53,419 bases of DNA, taken from assembly GCA_964504335.1 (NCBI GenBank), contig CAZDET010000034.1, positions 1 to 53,419 on the forward strand. The letters are read 5' to 3'. The translations under genes were made by a program, and so were the position numbers. The DNA is from CAZDET01 sp964504335 (GTDB lineage: Bacteria; Bacteroidota; Bacteroidia; Chitinophagales; Saprospiraceae). The notes beneath the pieces are model-generated. The model did not search any database. It worked only from the letters and a program-made list of their open reading frames with translations, and was not told the DNA's origin. Positions 1 to 8,472 of the stretch are shown here, in pieces (the stretch's first letter is position 1; the number at the start of each line of letters is the position of its first letter).

Positions 1-115
1 TATTATATTCATAATAATCTCATTTGTAAGAGATGATTCCAGTCAATATCCCAATCGACAAAACATCCCTATTGTTCCATTGTTAGTCCCTTGACTCTTT
101 CACAATACTATTTTC

Positions 116-1573
116 ATGACGAAGCGATTGTCCATCCTGTGGTTTCGGCAAGACTTACGGCTGCACGACAACGAAGCACTCACGCAAGCACTAGAAGATA
201 ATGACTGTATTCTTCCTGTATACATTTTCGACGAACGAACTTTTCTAGGCGAAACCCGCAAGTATGGGTTCAAGAAAACGGGACGCTACCGGGCACGCTT
301 CATTATTGAATCCATTCACGATCTGCGCCAGCAGCTGCGCGCCAAAGGAGCCGACTTGATCGTACGGGTAGGCAAACCGGAGGAGATCCTCCCGGAGTTA
401 GCTCACTTATCAAAATCGAGCTGGGTATACTGCAACCGGGAACGCACGCAAGAGGAAGCCGATGTCCAGGATGCGCTCGAGCAAAATTTGTGGGCTACCG
501 GACGCGAGATCCGCTATTCGCGTGGAAAAATGTTGTACTACACCGCCGACCTGCCTTTTCCGGTCACTCATACTCCCGACGTATTTACCCACTTTCGCAA
601 AGAAGTAGAGCGCTACGTTCAGGTGCGTGATCCCTTTCCGGTTCCGGACCGTATCCCCATGTGTGAATTAGAGGTCGAACGTGGAGAAATTCCCACCCTG
701 GAAGAACTCGGGCACTCCGACTTCGAATTCGACGAGCGCAGCCCCATCGTCTGGCAGGGAGGGGAAACTGCCGGGCTCGACCGTCTGCGCTACTACCTTT
801 GGGAAACGGACTTAGTGAAAGACTACAAGCAAACGCGCAACGGACTAATGGGAGGTGATTATTCCACCAAGTTTTCGGCCTGGCTGGCGCAGGGGTGTCT
901 TTCTCCGAAGACTATTTACTGGGAAATTAAAGACTACGAAGAGGAGCGGGGCAGCACGGATGGCACCTATTGGGTCATTTTTGAATTGTTGTGGCGCGAT
1001 TTCTTCCGCTTCATGGGTAAGAAACACGGTAATGTCATATTCTTGAAAGGAGGCCCGAAAGATGAGATCGACGACCGCTGGCGCGATGACTGGAAGTTGA
1101 TGGACAAGTGGATTGAAGGAATAACGGGAGTACCTTTCATCGATGCCAACATGCGAGAAATGGCGTCTACCGGCTTTATGTCCAACCGGGGGCGGCAAAA
1201 CGTAGCCTCTTTTCTGGTCAAGGATCTGCGGGTCAACTGGCAAATGGGGGCAGAGTATTTCGAAAGTATTCTGATCGATTACGACGTCACCAGCAATTGG
1301 GGGAACTGGAATTACGTAGCCGGTATCGGCAGCGATCCGCGCGAGGACCGGTATTTCAATATCCTTACCCAGGCAAACCGCTACGATCCGGACGGCGAAT
1401 ACGTCAAATTGTGGTGCCCCGAACTGGAGAGCCTGCCTACCGAGCATATTCATACTCCCAGCCAGATGACGCCTTCCCAACAAAACCAGTACGGGATGAA
1501 ACTAGGAGCCGATTACCCCTATGCCATGATCAATACCGAGAAATGGATGAGAAGCAGAAGTAGGAGGCGATGA
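116..1573 (+). CDS. DASH-family cryptochrome / photolyase-like flavoprotein
   Basis: Blue-light flavoprotein of the photolyase/cryptochrome superfamily; DASH members bind FAD and an antenna pterin and repair CPDs mainly in single-stranded or looped DNA. The 485 residues begin with the photolyase fold (ILWFRQDLRLHDNEAL). The DASH-type stretch TPDVFTHFRK is at about 153-162, and the FAD-binding core runs from about 236 (YKQTRNGLMGGDYSTKFSAW) through ELLWRDFFRFM to about 420. Length is normal for the family. It ends 7 nt from the convergent FAH-family gene. A second, class I photolyase lies at 41759. DASH is favoured over plant-type cryptochrome because there is no long C-terminal tail. Substrate cannot be read from sequence. 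Confidence 0.93.
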   Translation: MTKRLSILWFRQDLRLHDNEALTQALEDNDCILPVYIFDERTFLGETRKYGFKKTGRYRARFIIESIHDLRQQLRAKGADLIVRVGKPEEILPELAHLSKSSWVYCNRERTQEEADVQDALEQNLWATGREIRYSRGKMLYYTADLPFPVTHTPDVFTHFRKEVERYVQVRDPFPVPDRIPMCELEVERGEIPTLEELGHSDFEFDERSPIVWQGGETAGLDRLRYYLWETDLVKDYKQTRNGLMGGDYSTKFSAWLAQGCLSPKTIYWEIKDYEEERGSTDGTYWVIFELLWRDFFRFMGKKHGNVIFLKGGPKDEIDDRWRDDWKLMDKWIEGITGVPFIDANMREMASTGFMSNRGRQNVASFLVKDLRVNWQMGAEYFESILIDYDVTSNWGNWNYVAGIGSDPREDRYFNILTQANRYDPDGEYVKLWCPELESLPTEHIHTPSQMTPSQQNQYGMKLGADYPYAMINTEKWMRSRSRRR

Positions 1574-1580
1574 TTGGGGG

Positions 1581-2204
1581 TCACTTCACTTTAGTTTCCA
1601 GCATTTTTTGTGCCCCCTTCGTCGTGTACAGATAGCCTTCCAGGAGATCTCCAATAGCAATTGGACCAACCCCTTCCGGGGTGCCCGTGAAGAGGAGGTC
1701 CCCCATCTGAAGTTTGAAAAACTGGGAAACGAATACGATAATGTCGGTTATCGAGAATAGCATATTCTGACTGTTTCCCTGTTGTACGGTGGTGCCGTTT
1801 TTATCTAGCCGGAATTCAATAGCATTGAGGTCGGGAAGTTCCGAAAGTGCGACGAAATCGCTAATGGGGGCCGAATGATCGAAGCCTTTGGCGAGTTCCC
1901 AGGGTTGGCCTTTTTGTTTGAAGCGCGATTGCAAATCCCGGGCCGTAAGGTCAATGCCAAGCCCGATGGCACCAATGTAATCCCGGGCGAATTCGGGCTG
2001 CACGTAGCGGCCATTTTTGGCGATTTTTACAACCAGCTCACACTCGTAATGGACATCCTTGGTGAACTCGGGGTAATAAAACGGCTTGTTGTTTACCAGT
2101 AGTGCCGTGGGTGGCTTCATAAAAACCACGGGCTGGTCGGGGACCTCCGCCTTCATCTCGGCGGCATGCGCCGCGTAATTGCGGCCAATGCAAATTATCT
2201 TCAT
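1581..2204 (-). CDS. Fumarylacetoacetate hydrolase family protein
   Basis: Short (207 aa) single-domain FAH enzyme; relatives include acylpyruvate hydrolases, oxaloacetate decarboxylases and isomerase/decarboxylases of aromatic catabolism. The N-terminus IICIGRNYAAHAAEM, the PVVFMKPPTALL stretch, the metal-ligand segment YECELVVKI (near 53-61), GLGIDLTARDLQ and the C-terminal GDLLFTGTPEGVGP are all family hallmarks. The Glu pair around 54-56 and a following Asp would bind Mg2+. It sits 46 nt downstream of pepT on the same strand, possibly co-transcribed. No other aromatic-catabolism genes are nearby, so an acylpyruvase-like housekeeping role is more likely than a homogentisate pathway role. 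The substrate is not resolvable. Confidence 0.9.
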   Translation of the reverse strand: MKIICIGRNYAAHAAEMKAEVPDQPVVFMKPPTALLVNNKPFYYPEFTKDVHYECELVVKIAKNGRYVQPEFARDYIGAIGLGIDLTARDLQSRFKQKGQPWELAKGFDHSAPISDFVALSELPDLNAIEFRLDKNGTTVQQGNSQNMLFSITDIIVFVSQFFKLQMGDLLFTGTPEGVGPIAIGDLLEGYLYTTKGAQKMLETKVK

Positions 2205-2250
2205 TCTAAATGTGCAAATAATTGTCTAATCGCCCCATTGATTCATCGGC

Positions 2251-3495
2251 TCATTCACTTTCCTCTTCCCAGATCTTCACCAGCTCTACGATCATCTCAC
2301 TGGCCTTCTCCATATCCTGTACACTGACCCACTCCTGTTTGCTGTGAAAGGCGTGTTCGCCAGCGAACAAATTGGGGCAGGGCAGGCCCATAAAACTGAG
2401 GCGCGATCCGTCCGTACCTCCGCGAATACTGGACTTAATCGGTTCCATACCGGCTCTTCGGATGGCCGTTTCTGCGTGCGCAACCACCTGAGGATAGTTC
2501 CGGAGCACTTCTTTCATATTGCGATATTGCTCCGTAATGGTAACCGTTGCCCGGGCACCGGGGAATTGCCGGAGAGTTTGGTCCAGGATAGATTGAATCT
2601 CCTGGGCTTGCACCGCCAGTTGTCCGGTGTCGAAATCGCGTAGGATAAAATCGACTTGTGCGGCCTCGGCGCTTCCGCTGAAGTGTACCGGGTGCACAAA
2701 GCCCTCGCGGCCTTCGGTCGTTTCGGGGCTGAGCCGATCTTTGGGGAGGGCGGCAATAAAGGTGCCGGCGACTTTGAGGGCATTGACCATGCGGCCCTTG
2801 GCAAACCCTGGGTGGGCACTGATCCCCTGAATATCGACGCGTAGGGCATCGGCACTAAAGGTCTCGTCTTCCAGCGAGCCCCGTTGTTCCCCATCGATGG
2901 TGTAGCCAAAATCGGCCCCCAGCTTTTCCATGTCCACATGGTCTACGCCGCGCCCAATTTCTTCGTCGGGCGTGAAGAGGATTTTGATGGCCCCATGGTT
3001 AATTTCCGGTTGTTGCTGCAACCGTTGAACCGCGTTCATGATAGCAGCAAGTCCGGCTTTGTTGTCCGCTCCGAGTAAGGTGGTACCACTCGCCGTGACG
3101 ATGTCGTTTCCGAGTTGCTGTGCCAGGTGGGGATGATCGGCCGTACGAATGACGACGGTCGGGTCATCGGGCAGCACCAAATCCTGGCCATTGTAATTCG
3201 AATGTACAATGGGCTTTACTCCAGCACCACTGCTATCCGGCGAGGTATCCATATGACTACAGAAGCAAATGGTCGGAACATTCGACTTGGGCGTATTGGC
3301 AGGTAGGGTAGCGTAGACATACCCGTATTGATCCAAATGAGCGTCGGATAACCCTAAGGCCTGCAATTCTTCCACCAATACGTTGCCCAGGTTGCGTTGC
3401 TTTTCAGTACTAGGTACCGAATTCGAAAACGGATCGCTCTGGGTATCGATTTGGACGTACCGCAGAAAGCGCTCCAATAAAGTGGGAGCAGACAT
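2251..3495 (-). CDS. pepT: Peptidase T (tripeptide aminopeptidase)
   Basis: M20-family di-zinc aminopeptidase that removes the N-terminal residue of tripeptides in the cytoplasm. All metal and catalytic motifs are visible: HMDTSPD (H81, D83), LLGADNKAG (D144), FTPDEEIGRG (E178/E179), TIDGE (D201) and the last His in FHSKQEW (about 384). Length of 414 aa is typical for PepT. Its ATG overlaps the TAA of the upstream coiled-coil gene as TAATG, so translation is probably coupled. No signal peptide is seen. Confidence 0.95.
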   Translation of the reverse strand: MSAPTLLERFLRYVQIDTQSDPFSNSVPSTEKQRNLGNVLVEELQALGLSDAHLDQYGYVYATLPANTPKSNVPTICFCSHMDTSPDSSGAGVKPIVHSNYNGQDLVLPDDPTVVIRTADHPHLAQQLGNDIVTASGTTLLGADNKAGLAAIMNAVQRLQQQPEINHGAIKILFTPDEEIGRGVDHVDMEKLGADFGYTIDGEQRGSLEDETFSADALRVDIQGISAHPGFAKGRMVNALKVAGTFIAALPKDRLSPETTEGREGFVHPVHFSGSAEAAQVDFILRDFDTGQLAVQAQEIQSILDQTLRQFPGARATVTITEQYRNMKEVLRNYPQVVAHAETAIRRAGMEPIKSSIRGGTDGSRLSFMGLPCPNLFAGEHAFHSKQEWVSVQDMEKASEMIVELVKIWEEESE

Positions 3496-4529
3496 TATTC
3501 AAAGAAGCTATCGTACTGATTACGGTGATTGGATTCGCGCACCTTTTCCTTGATGGGCGCATCCAGATCCAGTACGTCCTCATCATTATTTGCCTGTAGC
3601 AACAAGGTTTCTTTCTCTTCTCCTAGAAGTAGGGAAGTTCCTTCTTTTTCCCACTTTTCCAGCATCTGTAGCCCCTGTTCTTCGAAAACACCGTTTTGGA
3701 GATCGACGGAATCCATGAAGTTGGAAGACATTTCCATAAAGCGTTCCATTTCGCCTACTTTGTTGGCAACATCTTCGGTGATGGCCTCCATCGCCATGTC
3801 GAACATAGCGCGCTGATCCGGATCTCCGCTGATGATACTCATGGCGGAGTTCATGGCGGAGTGACTGGCGTGGATGGCCTTGCGCTCCTGCTCCTTGACA
3901 GCTACCTGATCCTTGATATCCTCCATGAGAACTTCACTATTTTCGTACATCTTGGTAAGGACGCGGTACAGAATTTCCATCTTTTTGTAGAGGTCCTCCA
4001 GACGGACGTTTGACTCCTTGAGGCGGCCGGCGCGCCGTGACTTCAGGATCATCACATTGCGGCGGTTGGTGTCTTTGGCCTTGCTTGCCAGCTGAAGATT
4101 AGTTTGTATCTCCTTTTGGTTGTTGTGAATGATCTCCCGAAGCTTGTGCATCTGCGCCCGCAGCTTACTGATCTGCTTATTCATTTTGCGCAGATTATTC
4201 TGGAGTTCTTCCACGTAGCTCTTCAGAATGCCGATAGGATCGATCTGGACAAATAGGCCAGTGACCCACCGCATGACGCTTTTGTACATGAACCAGACGA
4301 GATTGCGCACCTTGGGATCGAGCACCATATAGGCAATCAGGCCGATGACGGCAATGGTGGCGGTCAGATAAAGGATGTTGCCAAGAATAGCCGCCCAGTT
4401 GACGACAGATATCAGGAAGATCGTGGCAGCAGCAAGACCTCCCAGAAAGATTATTCCGGTGATTCCTTCGGGGCGTTTCCAAAAAGATTTGGACTTGGGA
4501 AGCTGCTTCGTATTTTCAACCGTGCTCAT
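3495..4529 (-). CDS. Membrane-anchored coiled-coil protein, PspA-like in outline
   Basis: I do not recognise a named family. The 344 residues start with a short basic cytoplasmic stretch, then two hydrophobic segments (about 24-45 and 50-70), then from about 95 a long alpha-helical region beginning DPIGILKSYVEELQNNLRKM and rich in Lys, Arg, Gln and Glu heptads to about 290, ending in an acidic tail (NNDEDVLDLD). The helical part resembles the layout of PspA/IM30 proteins, which begin with a DP..L....I.EME pattern; that comparison is inference. PspA itself lacks transmembrane anchors, so the arrangement would be unusual. The stop overlaps the pepT start (TAATG). Not a chemoreceptor: no HAMP or signalling-domain motif. 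Confidence 0.8.
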   Translation of the reverse strand: MSTVENTKQLPKSKSFWKRPEGITGIIFLGGLAAATIFLISVVNWAAILGNILYLTATIAVIGLIAYMVLDPKVRNLVWFMYKSVMRWVTGLFVQIDPIGILKSYVEELQNNLRKMNKQISKLRAQMHKLREIIHNNQKEIQTNLQLASKAKDTNRRNVMILKSRRAGRLKESNVRLEDLYKKMEILYRVLTKMYENSEVLMEDIKDQVAVKEQERKAIHASHSAMNSAMSIISGDPDQRAMFDMAMEAITEDVANKVGEMERFMEMSSNFMDSVDLQNGVFEEQGLQMLEKWEKEGTSLLLGEEKETLLLQANNDEDVLDLDAPIKEKVRESNHRNQYDSFFE

Positions 4530-4648
4530 ACTTCTAATAAATCGTTTCGCGAATGAAAATAGCGGGATGATGAATACCGCTCAAGATAAGAAACAATCTG
4601 GGAGGAAAAGATTATGCACACCTTCGATTTACGTAGAGGAAAAATGGA

Positions 4649-4680
4649 CAAATCCTATCTTAGTGCAGATGTTTGTGCAA
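4649..4680 (-). promoter_or_regulatory. Candidate promoter for the coiled-coil gene / pepT
   Basis: Read on the minus strand, TTG is followed after 20 nt by TAGGATTTG, one base longer than the Bacteroidota -7 consensus TAnnTTTG. It lies about 120 nt upstream of the 4529 start. Spacing fits the family consensus, but the extra base in the -7 makes this tentative. Confidence 0.3.
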
Positions 4681-4732
4681 AAATAACATTGCTCAAGCAA
4701 TCTTATCTTCACCCCCCGAAAACACCCCACCG

Positions 4733-4771
4733 CCTCACCACCTTACAATCTCACCACCTCACAACCTAACT
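4733..4771. repeat. Octamer-like tandem repeat (CCTCACCA) abutting the arginine deiminase start
   Basis: Degenerate 7-9 base units CCTCACCA, CCTTACAAT, CTCACCA, CCTCACAA, CCTAAC run head to tail and stop 2 nt before the ATG at 4774. The tract occupies the place where a ribosome binding site would be. It contains no AGGAGG-like element; it is strongly C/A-biased. Similar short tracts with other units occur at 13251, 37456 and 50112. Confidence 0.7.
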
Positions 4772-4773
4772 GA

Positions 4774-6027
4774 ATGCCAATCAACGTATCTTCCGAAATT
4801 GCGCCCCTTCGGCGGGTAATCGTGCACCGGCCCGATTCCGGAATCAGCCGCATTAGCCCGAAACGGGCCGAAGAATTGTTATTCGACGACATCGTGCACC
4901 TGCCCCGCATGCAGCAGGAACACGAAGTATTCTTGGGAATTCTTCGGCATTTCCTCGGCCCTGAAGCAGTGCTGGATACCGAACAACTGATTCGTGAAGC
5001 GCTTCAGGCGAATGCCGCTGCTAAGCACGAAATGTTACAAATGGTGCTCGATTGGGAGGAATTGCCCAGACGCTACCTTAACTTTTTCGAGCAGCTTTCC
5101 GATAAAGAACTGGCCCAACTCCTGATTACGGGGTACTATGCGCCCGATGATCACATCTACTTCGACCCGATTCCTAACTTTATCTTTACCCGAGATATTG
5201 CCGTCACGGTGAATGACCACATGGTCATCACCAAGGCAGCAAAGGAGGCGCGCTTTCGCGAAAACTTTCTAACGCGTTTTATCATTCACGCCCATCCCCA
5301 TTTCGCCGAGCTGCGAAGGAGTAATCGGATCATTAACTTGAACGACGTCAATGCCTTTCCGCCTTCAAAACGCGGAGAATCGGTTTCCATCGAGGGGGGG
5401 GACATGATGATTTTGCATCCGGATTATCTCCTGATCGGACGCAGTGAGCGCACCACCCAGCACGCCATTCGCACGCTTGCCGAGCGCCTGTTTGCCGATG
5501 GTATCGTGCAGAACGTCGTGCAGGTAAATATTCCACCGGAGCGTTCCTTTATGCACCTTGACACGGTGTTTACCCAAATTTCCGAATCGGACTTCGTAGC
5601 CTTTAAACCACTCATTGTAGAGGGGCAGAGGTCGAATGTGGAGGTCTTGCGACGGGAAGGAGAAACCGGCTTTTACCACTCAGTCAAGGATTTTTTAATC
5701 AATGAACTGAATCCGAATACGCGCTTCATCCTCAGTGGAAACGGCCGCAGCCCCTACCAGGAGCGCGAACAATGGACCGACGGCTGCAATCTCGTCGCTC
5801 TCCGGTCGGGTGTGGCCCTCACCTACGATCGCAATCCAATGACGGAAGACGCTTTTCGGGATGCCGGATACACTATCGTGCACGCTGAAGAGTTGCTGGC
5901 CGATTTTAAACAAGGGAGCAGGCGCCCGGAAGATATCGAGCAAACCATCATCACCCTGCCCAGCAGCGAATTGAGCAGAGCCCGTGGCGGGTCGCATTGT
6001 ATGACTTGCCCGATTGAACGGGGGTAA
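4774..6027 (+). CDS. arcA: Arginine deiminase family protein
   Basis: Guanidino-group modifying enzyme predicted to hydrolyse arginine to citrulline and ammonia. The superfamily catalytic residues are all in place: FTRD (D141), EGGD (207-210), HLDTVF (H261, D263) and the nucleophile Cys in GGSHCMTCPI (C409 of 417). Length matches arginine deiminase rather than the shorter agmatine deiminase or DDAH. The residue before the nucleophile is His, whereas classical ArcA has Arg (GGPRCM), so the substrate call is likely but not certain. No arcB, arcC or antiporter lies in the window, so there is no complete arginine-fermentation operon here. It ends 4 nt from the convergent pseudouridine synthase. 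Confidence 0.88.
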   Translation: MPINVSSEIAPLRRVIVHRPDSGISRISPKRAEELLFDDIVHLPRMQQEHEVFLGILRHFLGPEAVLDTEQLIREALQANAAAKHEMLQMVLDWEELPRRYLNFFEQLSDKELAQLLITGYYAPDDHIYFDPIPNFIFTRDIAVTVNDHMVITKAAKEARFRENFLTRFIIHAHPHFAELRRSNRIINLNDVNAFPPSKRGESVSIEGGDMMILHPDYLLIGRSERTTQHAIRTLAERLFADGIVQNVVQVNIPPERSFMHLDTVFTQISESDFVAFKPLIVEGQRSNVEVLRREGETGFYHSVKDFLINELNPNTRFILSGNGRSPYQEREQWTDGCNLVALRSGVALTYDRNPMTEDAFRDAGYTIVHAEELLADFKQGSRRPEDIEQTIITLPSSELSRARGGSHCMTCPIERG

Positions 6028-6031
6028 TGTT

Positions 6032-6625
6032 CTATTGCATCAGAACATCAAACAACCAATCCCGCTCTACCTCCCTCACCTCGCCGGGAGTGAGGCCATT
6101 CAGCGTAAGAGATTCGATGGCGACGCGCACAAGCCGGAGCACCGGAAAGCCAACAGCGGCACACATGCGCCGAACCTGGCGGTTTTTGCCCTCGGTCAGT
6201 TGCAGTTCGAGCCAGGTGGTGGGAATTTGTGCGCGATAGCGAATGGGCGGATCGCGTTCTGGAAGATCCGGTGGGATCGCAAGCAGACGCACGGTGGCCG
6301 GTGCCGTTCGGTACGTTTTTTTCTTAATTCGAATATCGACGCCCGCGGCGAGCCGTTCAAGGCTAGCCGCATCGGGGTTGCCTTCCAACTGGACCCAGTA
6401 AGTGCGGCGATGCCCGCGGGCAGGATGGAGGAGGCGCGCATTGAGCGACTTGTCGTTGGTCAGGATCAGCAGGCCTTCGCTATCGCGATCGAGCCGACCA
6501 ACGGGATAGACATCTTTGGAAAACTGGTACAGATCGGCCAGGGTGCGATGTTCGGGAAGTTCCCTGCTGAATTGGCTGAGGTAACCGTAGGGTTTGTAGA
6601 GGATGAAGTATCTAAATCCTTTCAT
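6032..6625 (-). CDS. rluE: Short rRNA large-subunit pseudouridine synthase, RluE/RsuA type
   Basis: Isomerises a specific uridine in rRNA to pseudouridine. The catalytic motif GRLDRDSEGLLILTND is present near residues 43-58, its Asp being the nucleophile. KPYGYLSQF at the N-terminus and GKNRQVRRMCAAVG near 155 are further family signatures. At 197 aa it has no room for an N-terminal S4 domain, which matches RluE (23S U2457) better than RsuA, RluB or RluF; the exact target site is inference. ATG overlaps the ychF stop as TAATG, so it is probably translationally coupled to ychF. Confidence 0.88.
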   Translation of the reverse strand: MKGFRYFILYKPYGYLSQFSRELPEHRTLADLYQFSKDVYPVGRLDRDSEGLLILTNDKSLNARLLHPARGHRRTYWVQLEGNPDAASLERLAAGVDIRIKKKTYRTAPATVRLLAIPPDLPERDPPIRYRAQIPTTWLELQLTEGKNRQVRRMCAAVGFPVLRLVRVAIESLTLNGLTPGEVREVERDWLFDVLMQ

Positions 6626-7722
6626 TAAACATTAAACCGAAAGTGCATCACATCCCCATCAACCACTTCGTACTCTTTGCCTTCTACCCCCAGCTTTCCG
6701 GCTTCTTTCACGGGTTGCTCGCCGCCTAGCTCGACGTAGTCATTGAACTTAATGACCTCGGCACGAATGAACCCCTTTTCGAAATCGGTGTGGATAACAC
6801 CGGCCGCCCCCGGAGCTTTGGTGCCCTTGCGGATCGTCCAGGCGCGTACCTCCTTTTCACCCGCGGTGAAGTAGGTAATGAGATCGAGCAGGCGGTAAGC
6901 GGACTGGATTACTTTATTCACGCCCGGTTCGGAGAGGCCCATTTCGGCCAAAAATTCCGCCCGTTCCTCCTTGGTTTCCAATTCGGCGATATCGGCTTCG
7001 ATGGCGGCGCTAATGAGGAGCACTTCTGCCTGTTCACTGGCAACGGCTTCGCGAAACCGTTCGGTGTGTTCATTACCGGTTTGCACACTGTCCATATCTA
7101 CATTACACACGTAGAGTATGGGCTTGGCGGTCAGTAGCATCAAGTCGATGAGCAAGTCCTGCCCCGCCTCATCCAGTGGCGCGGAGCGGGCCGGTTGCCC
7201 GGTTTCGAGGTGCGTGCGGAGGTGTTCTGCCAATTCGACGGCGCGTTTGGCTTCTTTGTCGCCGCTTTTAGCGGTGCGCCGTAGTTTTTCGAGCCGTTTT
7301 TCAATCGTCTCGAGGTCCTTGAAAATGAGTTCGGTGTCGATGATTTCCTTGTCGCGTACCGGATCGACGCTACCGTCTACGTGGACCACGTTTTCGTCTT
7401 CGAAACAACGCACGACGTGGATGATCGCGTCGACTTCCCGAATATTGGCCAGAAATTGATTGCCGAGCCCTTCTCCCTTACTAGCACCTTTGATCAAGCC
7501 GGCAATATCGACGATGTCGACCGTGGTCGGCTGGATTTTCTGAGGATTGACGATGGCGGCAAGCCGATCCAGGCGCTCGTCCGGTACGGTGATGACCCCC
7601 ACATTGGGGTCCTTCGTGGCGAACGGATAATTGGCGGCCAGCGCTTTTGCCGAGGTGAGCGCATTAAATAGTGTAGATTTTCCGACGTTCGGCAAGCCGA
7701 CGATTCCGCATTGCAGACCCAT
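6625..7722 (-). CDS. ychF: Redox-regulated ATPase/GTPase YchF (OLA1 family)
   Basis: Universally conserved Obg-superfamily P-loop NTPase that prefers ATP and associates with ribosomes. Walker A is GLPNVGKSTLFNAL at the extreme N-terminus; the G3 motif DIAGLIKGASKGEGLGNQFL follows, and a TGS-like domain (RAWTIRKGTKAPGAAGVIHTDF) closes the protein. An upstream ATG at 7767 would add 15 residues and overlap the neighbouring gene; I chose 7722 because MGLQCGIVGLPNVGK is the family's usual start and gives 365 aa, the normal length. Its stop overlaps the rluE start. The intradiol-type gene lies 41 nt upstream on the same strand. Confidence 0.95.
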   Translation of the reverse strand: MGLQCGIVGLPNVGKSTLFNALTSAKALAANYPFATKDPNVGVITVPDERLDRLAAIVNPQKIQPTTVDIVDIAGLIKGASKGEGLGNQFLANIREVDAIIHVVRCFEDENVVHVDGSVDPVRDKEIIDTELIFKDLETIEKRLEKLRRTAKSGDKEAKRAVELAEHLRTHLETGQPARSAPLDEAGQDLLIDLMLLTAKPILYVCNVDMDSVQTGNEHTERFREAVASEQAEVLLISAAIEADIAELETKEERAEFLAEMGLSEPGVNKVIQSAYRLLDLITYFTAGEKEVRAWTIRKGTKAPGAAGVIHTDFEKGFIRAEVIKFNDYVELGGEQPVKEAGKLGVEGKEYEVVDGDVMHFRFNV

Positions 7723-7763
7723 GTATGCTGATTTCCTGAAAAATGCCGCGAAGATACGGGGAA

Positions 7764-8393
7764 TCATTCGTAATCAGGAATATTTCTCCCTAGAACGATA
7801 TCTCTTCGTGCGACGAACAAACCCTCTTCCAATGTGGGATGTACTATGCCGGAACCTCCCCGGTTGTCGAGAGATGCCCGTTCGCGATCGGTCAGCAGCG
7901 GGTCGTCATCGAAAACAAAGGAGTCGAGGTAATAGGCAGTCGTACCCGGCTCTTTAACCGTTAGGTGAATGTGTTCTGGTTCCTGGTTATTTGGGTAGGG
8001 AGCGGGCCGAAATGTGTAAAAGGTATAGTGCCCTTTGGCGTCGGTTTTTACCCAGCCCCGAATAAATCCGTGCTGCCTGGCCCAGCCCGTTTCGGTGCCC
8101 ATTGTCTCGTAGATGCCCGCTCGATTCGTGTGGTAGATGTACAGAATGATATCCGGGGCGGGTGTTTGCCCATCCGGTTTGAAGACCGTTCCGAGTAGTT
8201 TCAGTTTGGGTTCCGTCGTTTCAAAACCGGGTAGCGTATCGACTGCATCCAAAGGACTATTTTCGTATTCGTAAAGGGCCTCGCAGCCCTCGCAGGGGCC
8301 GCCAACCGGACGATCGGTAGGTGGCGGCTGTTCCTGAGCGGAACAGGAAACCATAGACAGCAGAAGAACGATTGTGGGTAGGATGGTTTTCAT
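7764..8393 (-). CDS. Intradiol ring-cleavage dioxygenase-like lipoprotein
   Basis: Non-haem iron(III) dioxygenase fold, normally cleaving catechols between the two hydroxyls. The 209-aa protein begins with a signal peptide and lipobox-like SMVSC (C17), so it is probably anchored outside the cytoplasm. GGPCEGCEALYE (31-42) is typical of Bacteroidota members. The four iron ligands can be placed: Y95 (RAGIYE), Y133 (PAPYP), H141 and H143 (EHIHL). Classical catechol or protocatechuate dioxygenases are cytosolic and longer; an extracytoplasmic short form with intact ligands is a separate subgroup whose substrate is unknown to me. No catechol pathway genes are nearby. Confidence 0.87.
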   Translation of the reverse strand: MKTILPTIVLLLSMVSCSAQEQPPPTDRPVGGPCEGCEALYEYENSPLDAVDTLPGFETTEPKLKLLGTVFKPDGQTPAPDIILYIYHTNRAGIYETMGTETGWARQHGFIRGWVKTDAKGHYTFYTFRPAPYPNNQEPEHIHLTVKEPGTTAYYLDSFVFDDDPLLTDRERASLDNRGGSGIVHPTLEEGLFVARRDIVLGRNIPDYE

Positions 8394-8472
8394 TTGATGC
8401 TTGTTTGCCGATCGTTCGTAGTATTTTGCTCGTGCTGCGTCTCCACGCGACGATCAAACTATCCCATAATTT

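Noticed and set aside
845..1483. A 212-codon open frame on the minus strand inside the cry-DASH gene
   Set aside because: It is antisense to strongly conserved photolyase sequence, and its translation has no domain pattern; a composition shadow. Other long frames opposite gyrA, pgi and the fusion gene were dropped for the same reason.
4530..4773. A riboswitch or tRNA in the gap before the arginine deiminase gene
   Set aside because: No cloverleaf or recognised aptamer pattern; only a candidate minus-strand promoter and the octamer repeats.
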